Part shown: positions 22,695 through 33,963 of the stretch, in pieces
Numbering within the stretch: the stretch's first letter is position 1
How the letters are laid out: the number at the start of each line of letters is the position of its first letter
Assembly (NCBI GenBank): GCA_018806915.1
Contig: JAGKQI010000076.1
Location: 124,001 to 188,000, forward strand
DNA: 64,000 nt
DNA from: Phytophthora colocasiae
Taxonomy: Eukaryota; Oomycota; Peronosporomycetes; Peronosporales; Peronosporaceae
Reading direction: 5' to 3'
Made by a program: the position numbers and the translations under genes
Notes under the pieces: model-generated
Seen by the model: only the letters and a program-made list of their open reading frames with translations
What the model was told of the DNA's origin: nothing
Database searches by the model: none

Positions 22695-23871
22695 TCAAAT
22701 AGGCACAAACCCTCGACAACCCGAACGACGGCATTGACATTTGCGGGACTGAGGAAACATACACTATTAGATCGATATTTCAAACCGAAAAACACTTGAA
22801 TATACTCACCGTATTCTCGTTCATCACCGTTCCTCCATAGAAGAATGTTAATTCTGTCCCGCGCTCGATTGCAGAGGCTGCAAATAAGCCACAACAAACT
22901 TCTCCATTGACGTTCCAACGCTCCAGTGTGCAATTTGGAGCACAGCTGTGGTTCGCGAACCTTGCCAACGATCCTTGATGCGTGGCGTCAATGATTTCGA
23001 AGTCATTGACCTGCACGCCATAGAAGTGCTGAGTACCAGTCGCACCGTTTTCCTAAACAATAACCATTAAAAAAGCGTCGCAAATACCAAAACATGATGG
23101 AACATACCGGATATCGATCGTAATACACCCTCTTTGTCACTACCTCCCCGGTGTACTCGATTATGAACGCGCCTTCGGATACGTATTGCTCGGCAATTAG
23201 TCCTATACCCTTAGCTCCACAATGGGCAAGCGAGAGCTGCAAGGGTCTGCGTTGCTGAAATCTCTGGTTGCTACAGAAAACCTTCGAAGCGCATTTGCCC
23301 GCAACGCACTCGATTTGCATCTATTTCAAAATGAAATCGTTAATGTCAAAAATAACGGCTGAATACCAACCCGATTTCCACGAACACTTCTATTCTCGCA
23401 TCCTGTTTCGCACGTAAGACACCCAAATTCTTGGGCCGTGCATTTACACATCGGTATATCGTCCTTTTCCACTCAAATATTAGTGCCACCGTCTCGAAGT
23501 ATTTGCCTGGTCGGATGTAGCGTACCTCTAACAGCGATCCCCTAGGGCGATAGTTGTACGAGTTGCGTGGAAGTTCGTCAAACTCCGCGAACGCTTGAAC
23601 AATAGATCTTCTCTCACCGGGCTGATACAGCATACTGGATTTAATTTTTTTTGTCTAACCAATGCTACAGACTCACCAACTCCCAAGCATATCTAGCTTG
23701 TGTGAAGTGGTCACCACCCTTGGTTAAATAGCGATCCATTTTCAGCTGAATCTCTTTTTTTCTCGCCATCGTTCCAGGCGTGGCGAAACCAGATATGGCG
23801 TCTTCACGATCCTTCAACGAGGATACATCTCTTTGAAGCCCGTAGCATCGCTTGCACCGCATCTTCTTCAC
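22695..23871 (-). CDS. SET-domain histone lysine methyltransferase (AWS-SET-postSET), six exons, 297 aa
   Basis: Exons on the minus strand are 23871-23677, 23621-23526, 23463-23371, 23320-23108, 23052-22810 and 22748-22695. All introns are GT-AG and 50-62 bp, and every phase agrees. After an N-terminal CKRC pair comes an AWS cysteine cluster (CKCTAQEFGCLTCETGCENR, then GKCASKVFCSNQRFQ). The SET domain follows, with GIGLIAEQYVSEGAFIIEYTGE, the cofactor and catalytic motif RFANHSCAPNC and ELTFFYG. A complete post-SET motif CQCRRSGCRG ends three codons before the stop. AWS plus SET plus post-SET is the arrangement of the SET2/ASH1/NSD class, which methylates histone H3 lysine 36 in the nucleus; the exact substrate is inference. 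Length is short for SET2, so it is a minimal catalytic protein. Confidence 0.88.
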
Positions 23872-24057
23872 TCATTCCTACTGTTCAGTCACTAGCCAAA
23901 ACCATTTAAGCTTTTTAGAATACGGATACGGCAATTACATATATTAGATGCATGGACACGCCTGGCAGCGGCGAACAGAAAGAAATATAAAAAAGGTGCT
24001 GAAACTAAACGTACAAGCTACCTACGCCAGATACCCGAGCTCCTCTCCGTCAGAACA

Positions 24058-24734
24058 TTAGCTCCTCAGTCTCCTCCTTCTCTTCCCCTCGTCCTTGTTC
24101 GAGTGGGTGGCGTTGGCCGCTAGTCTGGCACGCTTTGCAGCTTCAAAGTCCCCATATTCTTGGATGATCCTCGGGTTCGCAGGCCCACGGCCTGAAGACT
24201 GCCTTGTAGGACGTCGTGATAGAATTGCATGGCGTGTATCTTCTTGAACTCGTAGATGACCTCTACTTGAAAGCGAGGCCTGCCAACCGAACGCACTCTC
24301 GGGTCCCACACGGTCAGCTTCACCACGCGAGCGTCTTTACAGGAGGCATCCATGGCATCCAGCTTCTGACGGTAGGCCTTCCAGTGCGGTTGCATGAAGC
24401 CGTCCACCAGTGTAATGCGCGTTCCACGGTTGTTTGGCAGCCGATCGACCGCTGCAACACACATGATCACGGTCAGGGAGACGCCGGCCGAAACGTCTAC
24501 CGACTTGGCAAACTCGCGAAGATCCTTCACCGAGACGAACACGTTTGCTGTCTCCTCGGCAGCTTGCTCACGCAGCTGAGTGTCGACCTCTGCCATGAGC
24601 TCGGCGGCATCTTCAGCACTTCCAAGGACTCCTCTTGGCATAGTGGGCTGGGGTAGGTAGGCTTCCGGAAAATGGCGGTGCTGGGAACGGAGGGTGGGGA
24701 ATGTGTTTCCAAGCCGGAAATTGAAGAATGACAT
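24058..24734 (-). CDS. Unknown protein, about 220 aa, probable late frameshift
   Basis: The ATG at 24734 opens 204 codons with balanced composition (ELMAEVDTQLREQAAEE, then RGTRITLVDGFMQPHWKAY). An overlapping frame ending at 24058 carries a convincing continuation, EYGDFEAAKRARLAAN and a basic tail KRRRRLRS. No splice pair joins the two frames, so a one-base indel near 24170 is likely, whether a real mutation or an assembly error. I recognise no family. A retroelement origin cannot be excluded. Confidence 0.45.
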
Positions 24735-25364
24735 AGCTAGTCAAGTTCTGGCAGCAACCCAAGGCAAAAATTACTGACCCCGTAGCCAAAAGCGATCTAT
24801 ATAATCAATAGCAGAGCCAAATGAACGACCACTTCGCTTACCTATAATTTCGACGATTGGACTCTTGGACACCTGCCTTAGACGTAGATACTGGGAGCTA
24901 GATTCCGCCTCTAGTACGCAGCTTCTCCGGTATGACTTCCTCGCCAGGGCAGTGTTGTCTGGTCATGGATAGCTGCGCTTGACCAGCAACACCGCCAAGC
25001 GCTGTCAACGCTAGCCTTTCCGCGGCGATTCGGCGACTTCTTACACCGGGTATTTTTACGCCGTACTAAGTCTAACAGGTTTTTTCCCCTAATTGAGGGT
25101 CTTAAGGAGACAGAGAACAGCCACGACAAACCGCAAAAGTCGCCTTTTTAGCGTCGTTTCCCCCTGTTTACTAAAAATGGACCCTGTGTTTAATGCCCTA
25201 GAGTCATTTTATTTTTCTGAAGCATCGCCTCCTCACAAAACTAATCCTGTCCATCTCACCTCCAAAAACAGATCAAAATGTTGCTAAAACGGGGTTTTCA
25301 AGCTCATTTTTAGTTCCTAGGTGTGCTTTTCTAAACCCATTTGTCCATCTCGTAAAAAGTAAAA
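24735..25364. other. Intergenic, no gene seen
   Basis: Short overlapping frames only, with no conserved motif and no repeat structure noticed. Confidence 0.5.
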
Positions 25365-26331
25365 TACCGTAAATGACAGAAAGACACACTCAGCGACGTG
25401 CTCGAAAATGCTGTCATCGCAAATCGCCGAAAATGCTTCTTTGTGTCATGTCATGGCGTCGAAAATGCTTCTTTGTGTCATCTATCTAAATGGCTACACT
25501 TCTACTGCATTCAACGACTAAAACTCCTCATGTCTTTCTAAGTCTCTGTCGCACTGTTGAGAAATCAGCGAGCTGTAGATAGAATCCATTGTAAGCTTCT
25601 CAAGGTGAGCGTAAAATGCGCTCAAGTCACCTGATCCAGTCCACGGATTCAGCCCACACACGTCAAACGACCTCTGAATGTACCTGTTCGAGATGTTTTC
25701 ACAATTGAAAGTCGCGTAGGCAGATTCATTGATTTGCATAAACAATCTAATTGTCTTCATACTGCAATACATCAACCGAAGGCTGCTGAGGTACAGGATA
25801 CATGTTTCACTCGTCTGCCAATGTTTTTCTGTAAAAAGCACTGTGGAGGCTTTATAGGACGCCCATTTTCGCTTAAGTGTACCGCCAAATGTTCCCCGAA
25901 AAACTCTGAAGCGCTACAATACCGGAGCTTGTTTGCCAGCATAATATCACAGTTAAAAAGCATACATCCAGCTAGCCTAAACAGTAAGGTGTTCTGCTGA
26001 AGACAAGCTGAAAAAGTGCGAGTCCATTATCACGTATGGGTGCCGTCGACAGCGACACACAAGTCCATTATCACGTACGGCTGCCAACGATAGTCACGTA
26101 CGAGTCCACCGTCACGTACGGCGACGAATGGTACTTTTAAATTGAGATATCACTCAGGACCCATGACACATCACCACGAAAATGCCATATGTGTTATGTC
26201 ATCAGACTTTCGTGAAAATGCTTTCAAATGTCATCGCAACGCGCCGAAAATGCTTTTATCTGTCATTTTTAACATAAAAAAATACGAAAATGCTTCTTTT
26301 TGGCGGGTGTGTCTTTCTGTCATTTACGGTA
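25365..26331. mobile_element. Short DNA transposon with 25-bp perfect inverted ends
   Basis: The first 25 bases (25365-25389, starting TACCGTAAATGACAG) are the exact reverse complement of 26307-26331. If the outer TA on each side is the target duplication, the element is 25367-26329 and fits the Tc1/mariner/pogo superfamily, which inserts at TA. Subterminal copies of a GAAAATGCTT...TGTCAT motif occur near both ends in the same orientation, and a short array of CCATTATCACGTACGG-like units lies at 26020-26115. At 963 bp, with only a transposase fragment inside, it is non-autonomous. Confidence 0.85.
25518..25841 (-). pseudogene. Transposase C-terminal fragment inside the short DNA transposon
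   Basis: A 107-codon frame contains NCENISNRYIQRSFDVCGLNPW, resembling the end of pogo-like DDE transposases, where a conserved Ser/Phe helix and a GLxP-type turn follow the catalytic core. It reads towards the left end of the element. The catalytic core and DNA-binding domain are missing, so the element probably derives from a longer autonomous copy elsewhere. Confidence 0.4.
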
Positions 26332-26402
26332 GAGTGTAAACTGGAGTAAATAAAGTAGAGTAAATTCGCAGTTCGAAGAACTGTCGTTGGGGGGTTGTGT
26401 TT

Positions 26403-26579
26403 GGATGTCATCGAGTGACATTCGCGTCACATTTGCCTTCTCCCCTGAATCGGATGTCATCGAGTAACATTCGCGTCACATTTTCCTTCTCCCCTGAATC
26501 GGATGTCATCGAGTAACATTCGCGTCACATTTTCCTTCTCCCCTGATCGGATGTCATCGAGTAACATTCGTGTCACATA
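26403..26579 (+). repeat. 49-bp minisatellite, about 3.6 copies
   Basis: Units starting GGATGTCATCGAGT begin at 26403, 26452, 26501 and 26549 (periods 49, 49 and 48). Each contains ACATTCGCGTCACAT and CTTCTCCCCTGA. The copies differ by only a few bases, so expansion is recent. Confidence 0.9.
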
Positions 26580-26843
26580 ATATATACTTTGACACATTAT
26601 CCGGACAAAAGCTAGACATCACGATTTGCATGAAATTATAGGTTACATCATACATCCAATGTCAAGCTGGGCACATGCATGCCATGTCTTGTCGGTATTA
26701 ATTGTGAGCATGTGCCAAGCTCAAGACTTATATTGGTCACCTTTATTGTTTTAGTGCTCGACAGATATTTTGTGCTATGTATGCTCATTCTACCTTCCGC
26801 AAACGCGTTGTATTAGTCTACTCATCAGTGCTCGCACAGTAAT

Positions 26844-27158
26844 TGTAACGGGGTTACATTGAAGAGTGACTTTAGTCACTCTTCCGAAGTGGATACATTT
26901 GGTGTGTCACACATCATGGTGACACGTGGCAGGTGGCTCCGCAGCCACCTATACCTTCTATATAGGTTACACTATAGATATCTTTTAGTTTGTATTGCAG
27001 GCCAAGCTAACAAGTATCTATAATATATTCAGTCTTAAATCTACCTAATCTTTAGTTAGTCTCCCCAAGTCTTTGGGGACCGAGTGAACTGCCGTTCACT
27101 AGGAGTTTGTATACTCCAAGCCTTCCTCTGTGTGAAGTGCTGTGTGACCCCCGTCACA
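26844..27158 (+). mobile_element. Solo LTR with 5-bp target duplication GTAAT
   Basis: The 315-bp sequence is almost identical to the LTR at 9734-10049. It is flanked by GTAAT at 26839-26843 and again at 27159-27163, a perfect 5-bp target duplication of the length typical for Ty3/gypsy integration. This fixes the LTR ends and shows that a full element inserted here and later collapsed by LTR-LTR recombination. Confidence 0.93.
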
Positions 27159-27163
27159 GTAAT

Positions 27164-28480
27164 AGCAATAGCAATGAACTTAATACGAACTTAGAGACAT
27201 CTGAGAGAGCAGTAAGTTATTTAATACCTCAAAAGCTGTTAATTACTCCGCAGAGCTACAAAGTGCGCCGACAACAGCGCTGCTCTCCACAGACAGGCGA
27301 AAGGCTCCCACAAGCTACTGTGACAGCCACCTTGGCTGTCGCAGTACTTTGTGGACGCAATGTGTGATAGAAGGATAATAGTAGGCAATTATAAGCAAGC
27401 AGCAGAACCCCATTCGGTCATATGAGGCCCTGGTGCAAGCAAATGCTACTGTCATTTTAATAACATAGTTAGTTCTTGGCCGCACTCGACACCATCTAAT
27501 GCCGAGTGTGGTAGGGTACGTTTTGCTCTAATTCACTTCAAGTTACATAGCAATTCTGGTTTGACATTTGTCTGACAAATTATGTGCAAATCGCGCTTTG
27601 CAGTTTTTGCCATACATTCCAACTGAGGGGAAAATTACGTTTTCAGAAAAAGACAGACAGAATGGCTGACGCTAACATTTAAAGTAAGTTCAAGGCCTTC
27701 CGGATTCTGGAGAATGTCAATTTTTATCAATCATTTTGAACTCTCAGACAGCGAAAAGTAGCTTGGCCCAGACATCGTCATTCAAAGCCCCCACAACATC
27801 ATCAACTAAAGTTTTCCTTTGTAGAAGCAGATCCAAGGTGCAGCGCGAGTAAAATCTCTCGGTTTCTGCACAACAACTAGCATTGCTATGAGTCCTTGAA
27901 GGCCTCACAGTGTCCATTTTCTTGTCATCGTGTCTCTTGACGATTTTGTAGAAGAGTTGGCAGAAGGAGCTGGAGCGCACAGGTGGGTGTTCTGGTTGAT
28001 CGATTAGTATTTACTGCTCATTGCGTTTGCAGTGGTGCTTCTGGAACCAACACCGATACAATGAACCTATTCATGACGAACACCTTTCATCAACCGTGAT
28101 ACCATGTATTCTGGACGATTCCATTGGAGACTGAGGAGTAGATCGTTCTAGTGCTGAGTCAAAATGGTCGTTCAGCCTTGCTGTGAGAATCTCTCGCTTG
28201 TGACCGGATGAAAGGACGAACGGTTGGATAATTCGCGTGACCTGAGAGGCTTACTTCTACTACTAGAATAAGATATTACAGAGCACTTCCGTAGATGCAA
28301 AGCTGTCAGTGGGGACCTTCAGAAAACACCACAAATTGCAAAAGGAGCGCTCCCAGAATCCAATTTAAAAGCGAGGGATAGGTGACTCAAATTCACGCGC
28401 AATCTGCAGAGACGGATTTGAGGTCTCCGCAATTTGCTACCACCCAAACGCTGTTCGTGGTGGATCCAGACTTCACAAAG
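27164..28480. other. Repeat-derived sequence with SANT-family relic on the minus strand
   Basis: No intact gene. A minus-strand frame at 27980-27744 contains DLLLQRKTLVDDVVGAL, which resembles the C-terminal LLLQR-type helix of oomycete Myb/SANT-like repeat proteins. The rest holds nothing I recognise. Confidence 0.25.
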
Positions 28481-28497
28481 CAGCATGCAGCGCAGCC

Positions 28498-28734
28498 GTG
28501 CGATCCCGTAACGTGTGCAGCACTATCACATTTGCCACCATAGCCCAAGGAAAAGGCTGGACCACTCCGGAAACGTTGTACATGCTTGGTTTGGTTGAGC
28601 AGATTCTGCCGTTTGACCAGTGGAATGCGGTCCAGATCGAGTACAATACTAACCTACCCGATGGCTTCACCGAAATCTATAGTTCTTCTTCAATGCTGCT
28701 ACGAATAAAATGTAGCAGCAGCAGCTTATTGTAA
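28498..28734 (+). pseudogene. Myb/SANT-like DNA-binding fragment
   Basis: The frame contains GKGWTTPETLYMLGLVEQIL, then FDQWNAVQIEYN and LPDGFTE. This matches the trihelix/SANT-like fold of a highly repeated oomycete family, in which a Trp near the start and another near WNAV stack in the helix core. No start codon or downstream coiled coil is preserved. Probably a transposon-derived relic. Confidence 0.45.
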
Positions 28735-29387
28735 TGTTGGCGGCGTGCAGCCTTCTCCGCGACGGCTACAGACTTCAGATTCATTGCCAAAACCGAAACT
28801 CTCACAACCAAACGTTTACCAGCAATTTGCGCGATTTTCTATCGGCCTCGCACTCGCAAATTCAGATACAAATGTAGGGTTCGGCGATAGCAATTACGAA
28901 CGCAAAAGACCAGCAATTTGCTATTTGTGCTATTTTTCCCAGTGTGTGTACTGTTCAGTACAAAACGTACAGTAGGATGTAATTTAGTGTTGTGTTGGGA
29001 CTTGTATTTAGGCAGGTGTTATTGTCCATGTTTTCTATCCGGGTTAGGTTAATATCCATAGTAAAACTAAATCGAAGCAAACATGGTAAAATCATTAATG
29101 ACGCAAGGATGGGTGTCATGGACTCCAAATCCTGTGCAAATCCCCAAAATACGAGCTAGGCAATTTGGATGCTGTCGCCTAGCTAAGCCACTTAGTGACC
29201 TGAGGACGCCGACACAGCTTTCAAACGAGCTCGTTTAGATCATCCATGGCTCTGTGGTGAAGCGCGTGCCCTGCAGACACAGCTCTGTAACTACAGGTCC
29301 CATTTTGACGCCGGCCAAGATGGGTTCAGATTGGGTTTTCACCCCCTCTTCAGAAAACATGGACAATAGATTTTCCGTTTAATTTTG

Positions 29388-29458
29388 TAGCAGGAGTGTC
29401 AAAATCCCATGTGATATGGGACTTCACACTGCGAAGTCCCCCGGGTCCACCACCCGGG
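29388..29458. repeat. Three adjacent hairpins outside the hAT left end
   Basis: In 70 bp there are three inverted repeats: CCCAT/ATGGG around 29406, GGGACTTC/GAAGTCCC around 29416-29438, and CCGGGT/ACCCGGG around 29440-29457. They lie about 60 bp before the hAT terminus. They may belong to an older element into which the hAT inserted. Confidence 0.5.
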
Positions 29459-29779
29459 TCCCCAATAAGAGTAGTGTACACCACACCAAAGACTCACGAT
29501 TATAGGGGGGGCTTCGCCCAGTGTTGCCAGATCCGGTTGGATAATCAAACTGGTTTGATGATGAGCGGTTTTGACGTTGATGGAAGTTTCGTCGCAGTTC
29601 CTTGGTATGATGAGAAAGGATGGGCAATTTCAGCGCACTTGTATTTTGTATTGATCGCTTAGGTGCGAATCTTGTCCAAACGGGATTTAAAGGGCCACTA
29701 TTCAGGTCAAATTTCAAAACTTTGAAATTGGTGAAGCAGAAGACCGTCAAGGTATCAGTCGACAGAAGTCTTATCGGCT

Positions 29780-31215
29780 TCGGCATCAGCATTGGCTCAC
29801 GATTCCTCTATAACCTGTCTAGTGACCGTCAATACCAACACAAACTCCTAGTCGAATGGAATCACGGTGTATCATCCACAGCGGAATCTAAGCTACCAGG
29901 ACCGGTGGCGATGGCCGGATAATGCCTCCCTTCAATGACGTTGTGGTTTGGTCGAACTCGGCCAGCGGCTCAAAGGCTGTGCAGTAGGCCCGATACTTCG
30001 TCAGCCATATGAGCATCGAAATCTGGAGGTTCGCGCTTGCTATCATTTGTAACTTGGTCAGCTAAGATGAAAATCAAGAGGAGTTGATCTCAAGTGACAG
30101 GGGCCAACCGCAACTACGTGGATGGAGATGTTGAGTCTCGTGCTTCAGCTGTGATGGCGCTACGGAACTTAAGCTGTCGACAGCCTTGGGTGGAAATGCT
30201 GTGCGAGCGGAAGACCCTGCAGCTCTTGATTTTGTGCACTGAATGCGACCACCCGGTTGTTCGCCAATTTGCCATTGAAGCACTGGCTAACTGCTCTTTG
30301 GTAACTCTGCTTGAAGTCACAGCGAATGGCTTGCCTGGTACATCTCCGGTGTCTGTTTCTTGGGAGTTGTCGAGCGATCATATCCTCCGTCGCAAAATAA
30401 GCCTCAAGAAGCTACAAGCAGGTGACGTACATGGCTGCGATCCAGTGTCTTAACAACATTTCGCATGACGATATACTGTACTGGCGTTTGCACTGATGGA
30501 TAAGACCGTCATTCTGCGCTTGCTGATAGAGTATCGAGCGCTCGTAATGATGTCCGCCCGTGTGAACTGGCGGTCAGTTTGGCTAGCAGGGAAACCTAAA
30601 TGCGCTGAAGCGCATCTACGTCAACGAACTGTGAGTCTCTGTACCCTTCTTCATCGACGGCATGCCAGTAGCAGCGTCATTGCACGTGAGTGCGTCCGCA
30701 TTCTTATGTTATTATCCACCTATCAGCACATCCAGCTTCAGTTCTGCGAGACACAAGCCGTACATGTGGTTGTAAGTGTCTGTGGCGGTGGAGTCGCGTC
30801 GACTTCAATGTTCAATCCGTTGGGAACTGCGAGGCATCTACGACTTCAAGAGTGTGGCGCTGTCACGATCCGGAATCTCACGTTGAGTGTCACGGAGCAC
30901 CTCTCTCTCTCTTCTGCGTAAAGCATGATGATGGCAACGGCACACCGCATGATATCAACGCTGATAAACTGGTTGATTTGATTAAAGACCTGCAGGTCGA
31001 TGATAAAGATGGTGGTTACGATGACGAATCGTGAGCTCGAGCACTGTATGCGGCGCAGAATTCAGTACTTCCAGGAGGAGATCGTATCAGGCCAAGCCAG
31101 TGAACGCATTCCGCTGGAACCGAGTGCTGCGATAGGTAATCGAAGCACAGTCAAAGTATACCGAGCCGCGAAGATGCGTTTAGGAGTGATCCCGCCAGCT
31201 AATGACACACCCTAA
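29780..31215 (+). pseudogene. Armadillo-repeat protein pseudogene inside the hAT element
   Basis: Plus-strand pieces in several frames carry armadillo-type helices: YNLSSDRQYQHKLLVE (about 29810), SRASAVMALRNLSCRQPW and VRQFAIEALANCSLV (30130-30310), ARECVRILMLLSTYQHIQLQ (about 30680-30750), then ECGAVTIRNLTLSVTEH (about 30850). The tail 31000-31215 encodes MRRRIQYFQEEIVSG. Stops and frameshifts throughout show it is not functional. It lies between the left terminal repeat and the 3' end of the transposase, so it appears to be host sequence carried by the transposon. No parent gene is visible in this window. Confidence 0.6.
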
Positions 31216-31392
31216 CTCTAATTCCAAAGCCCAGGATTGAAAGCGCATCCTGTTATTATTTTGGTGCCTTCTCTGCTACGAAGAAATAATTATGAACTGC
31301 TTACAAGAAATGATGCATTCTACGTACAGTAGCTAAGAAATGGTGCTATACATCTGAATGAAAACACGAATGTGCTCACAACCATAGAGCCA

Positions 31393-33719
31393 CTAGGTGG
31401 TAGCAACACCAAATAAGCTCCCCAGTGTAAACTTCATCGATCTGATCCCAGGTAATGTTCGTTCTTGAGGGAAGTTTTCATCGTTGTAAGGTGGAAATAG
31501 CGGGTTGTTCGGATGACCCAGCTCAATGAATGTGTCATTACGGGGCTGTTGCTCTTGATGTTGGTCGCGATCGTCCTCCACAAGTTCTTGAAAAACCTCG
31601 TCCCAATGCTGAAGTGGATCTTGGCCTTCATCATCCTCGCTATCTTCTTCACCTTCACTCCCAACGTTTTTGGCTTCCAAGCCGTCTACTGCATGGTCAC
31701 TCTGGCTCTGTTCACTCTGCAAACAGCGAAGATAGATCACGACGGACAGGAGGAGGATGATCAGGGCTCTTTGAAGAGAAGATTCGAGTTGAGCATCGCC
31801 ACGGCGTTGTCGAGGCGGAGAAAACAACTCCATCACCTTCTTTAGCTCGTTGGGATCCGCTATACGGTGTTTAGGTGCTTTAGGCTTCTTGGCTTGCCCT
31901 TTGCCCCCTTCGCGTCGGTCGCGGTCTCGTACTTGACGCCGAACAGCTGCAATCTTTCTTGCCTTTTCTGAGTTCATCTTGTTTCGCCGAGCAGTGTGAA
32001 TGAGCGCCAACTCAGAGAAGTATCGTTCGCAGGTGGCTGTATTTACAGCCATGGCCAACACAACCAGCGCCAGGTCGGGGAGCTCAGATCCCAGATGAGC
32101 TCTCTCTTTTGACGACTTTGCTTCCTGCCAAAATGCTGCCAAAGGTGGCGTTGCTAAATTCTCGAAATTTGCTAAAGAAAATGGTGTGTACGCCCCTCGC
32201 ATCCACTCGGACATTTCGCCGACAAGTGACCGCGCATCCCGATCAAACAGCTTCCTATGGTACGCCACAGCGAATTCCCCCATCATATTTGCCACTGACC
32301 CAGGAAGCTCCTTCATCAACTCTTTATTACCAGGATGAAGCACAAACGCTAAGAGAAAGAGAGGTTGCTCGCAATCGTCCCAGCGTTTTTCTAGCAGCTC
32401 AACCAGCTCGTCGCTTATCGAGCTAGCGACAAATTTATCGTATAGCTCTCGAAAACACAAGACGACATCCGCGAGAGTGTTGTTATCACTTTGTAACATG
32501 AAGGAGGCAAAGCACAGTGGGCGAATCACTTCTTCAGCCTTTTCAAGATCTGACCAAAACCCTGCGTCTTCGAGAACTCTCAACTTCTCTGGAAAATCAT
32601 GTGCGTTCTTGTTCGTCACTTCGAAAACACTTAACGCTGTGCGGACTCGCAGAAGTGAAGCGAAGCATGACTGCATTGAATTCCACCGTGTTGTACAGAG
32701 TGGTATCAGCTTCCTAGTAGTTCCATACGTTTGAACCATTGACTTCTCCGCCAACGGTAGCCATTTTGAAGAAGAGGCATTCAGCGTTTTCACCACGTCC
32801 GATGCCTTAGCTGTTACGCGCCGAAAAGCTGAATTAAGCACTGCTTTGACCAAGTTGTTCACGGCGTGCGCGAAGCAGCGTATGAACACCACTTTTGGCC
32901 AACGAAGAGCTAGTATACGCCGAGCACGTGCGCATTGACCAGCATCATCCGTTACGACTGCCCCAATGACCCAACCTTTGGCCTCAATTTCAAGCATGAT
33001 TTTCTCCATTTGCTCGGCAATGGCTACGCCATCATGCCGGTGGTTTGTAGGATATAACCCCAGTGCACAAACGTTGCCGTATAGCGATAACTGGCAACCA
33101 AGCAGGTGTGTCTTGGATATATTCATCCAAACATCCGACAAGAAATTAACCCGCCCTCCTGTTAAATTCACCGTTTGCTTGAGTGAATTTTCCTCGTCTG
33201 CGATTCCTTCTTTCGAGTAGGTATCAAGGATACGTCCGCCGAGAATCTGTCGAGTTGGCAGTGATGGTATACAGTGCTTGTTCAAGAACGCGAACAAGCG
33301 CCGTGTAGACGGGCGCGTGATGAACAAGTCTGGTAGCTGGTTATCGGCTTGATACTCCACTAGCAACTGCTCGAACTCGGCTCTGTCTTTGGGTCCGAAA
33401 CACTCGACAAAGTAGCTAGGAATGGCGGTTTGCCGGGGTGAGCTTGTTGTGGTGTGCGTACCATCTGCATCCACGTATTCCTAAACTCTGGCATACTTGG
33501 GCGAGCCCATCGAGGCGCATGTTGACACGAGCGGAGATGCTTCTCAAAGTTGTTCTGGCGAGCAAGAATGTCCTCAATCACAACTAGCGGTGCATTTCTT
33601 CTCCTTGCTTCTTTTGCGGCAGCAATGCAGTGGCGGCAATGATGAAAGAAGTTAGACCGGTTGCAGGGCTTGTCTGTTTTCTCAAAATGAGTGCGAGCCG
33701 TACACGGCCTGGTAGGCAT
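31393..33719 (-). pseudogene. hAT transposase with BED finger, one frameshift
   Basis: The N-terminal frame from the ATG at 33719 has a BED-type zinc finger (HCRHC and NNFEKHLRSC). At about 33480 the frame shifts by one base, and a 690-codon frame runs to 31393. It contains the catalytic-core motifs NFLSDVWMN, VVTDDAGQCARA and IRCFAHAVNNLVK. The dimerisation domain reads LVVLAMAVNTATCERYFSELALIHTARR in pieces, followed by an unusual tail with a hydrophobic stretch (LIILLLSVVIYL) and an acidic end. The 693-residue frame begins with GTG, so it depends on the upstream piece. With a single lesion, this is a recently inactivated copy, or an active gene with a sequencing error. Confidence 0.85.
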
Positions 33720-33963
33720 TTCACCACGTTTGGCTCACTGCAGTCCTTGGGACTCGGTTGAAGATCTTGGAATGGATCGCTAGGTCGACGACCCAAGAAG
33801 GCTACTATTAGAATAGATACTGTGTGTGACTCCTGATTTCTAGTTTGGTCAAGGTTTGATCGTTCTATAATCGCACCGTGAACGAGCGAAGAACGCGTTT
33901 AAACGAACGTTCAAAGAAACGGTCTGATGGAATCAACCGCTGATCGGCAACACTGCTTCGCCC

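Larger units (their letters stand above)
29519..33955 (-). mobile_element. 4.4-kb hAT element with inverted ends and target duplication
   Basis: The left end CAGTGTTGCCAGATC and the right end (reverse complement CAGTGTTGCCGATC) form imperfect inverted repeats that stay similar for about 25 bp. Immediately outside, CTTCGCC at 29512-29518 recurs at 33956-33962. This is a 7-bp match, or 8 bp (CTTCGCCC) if the first C is counted as target, the length expected for hAT. The element holds a transposase on the minus strand and a decayed armadillo gene on the plus strand. Confidence 0.8.
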
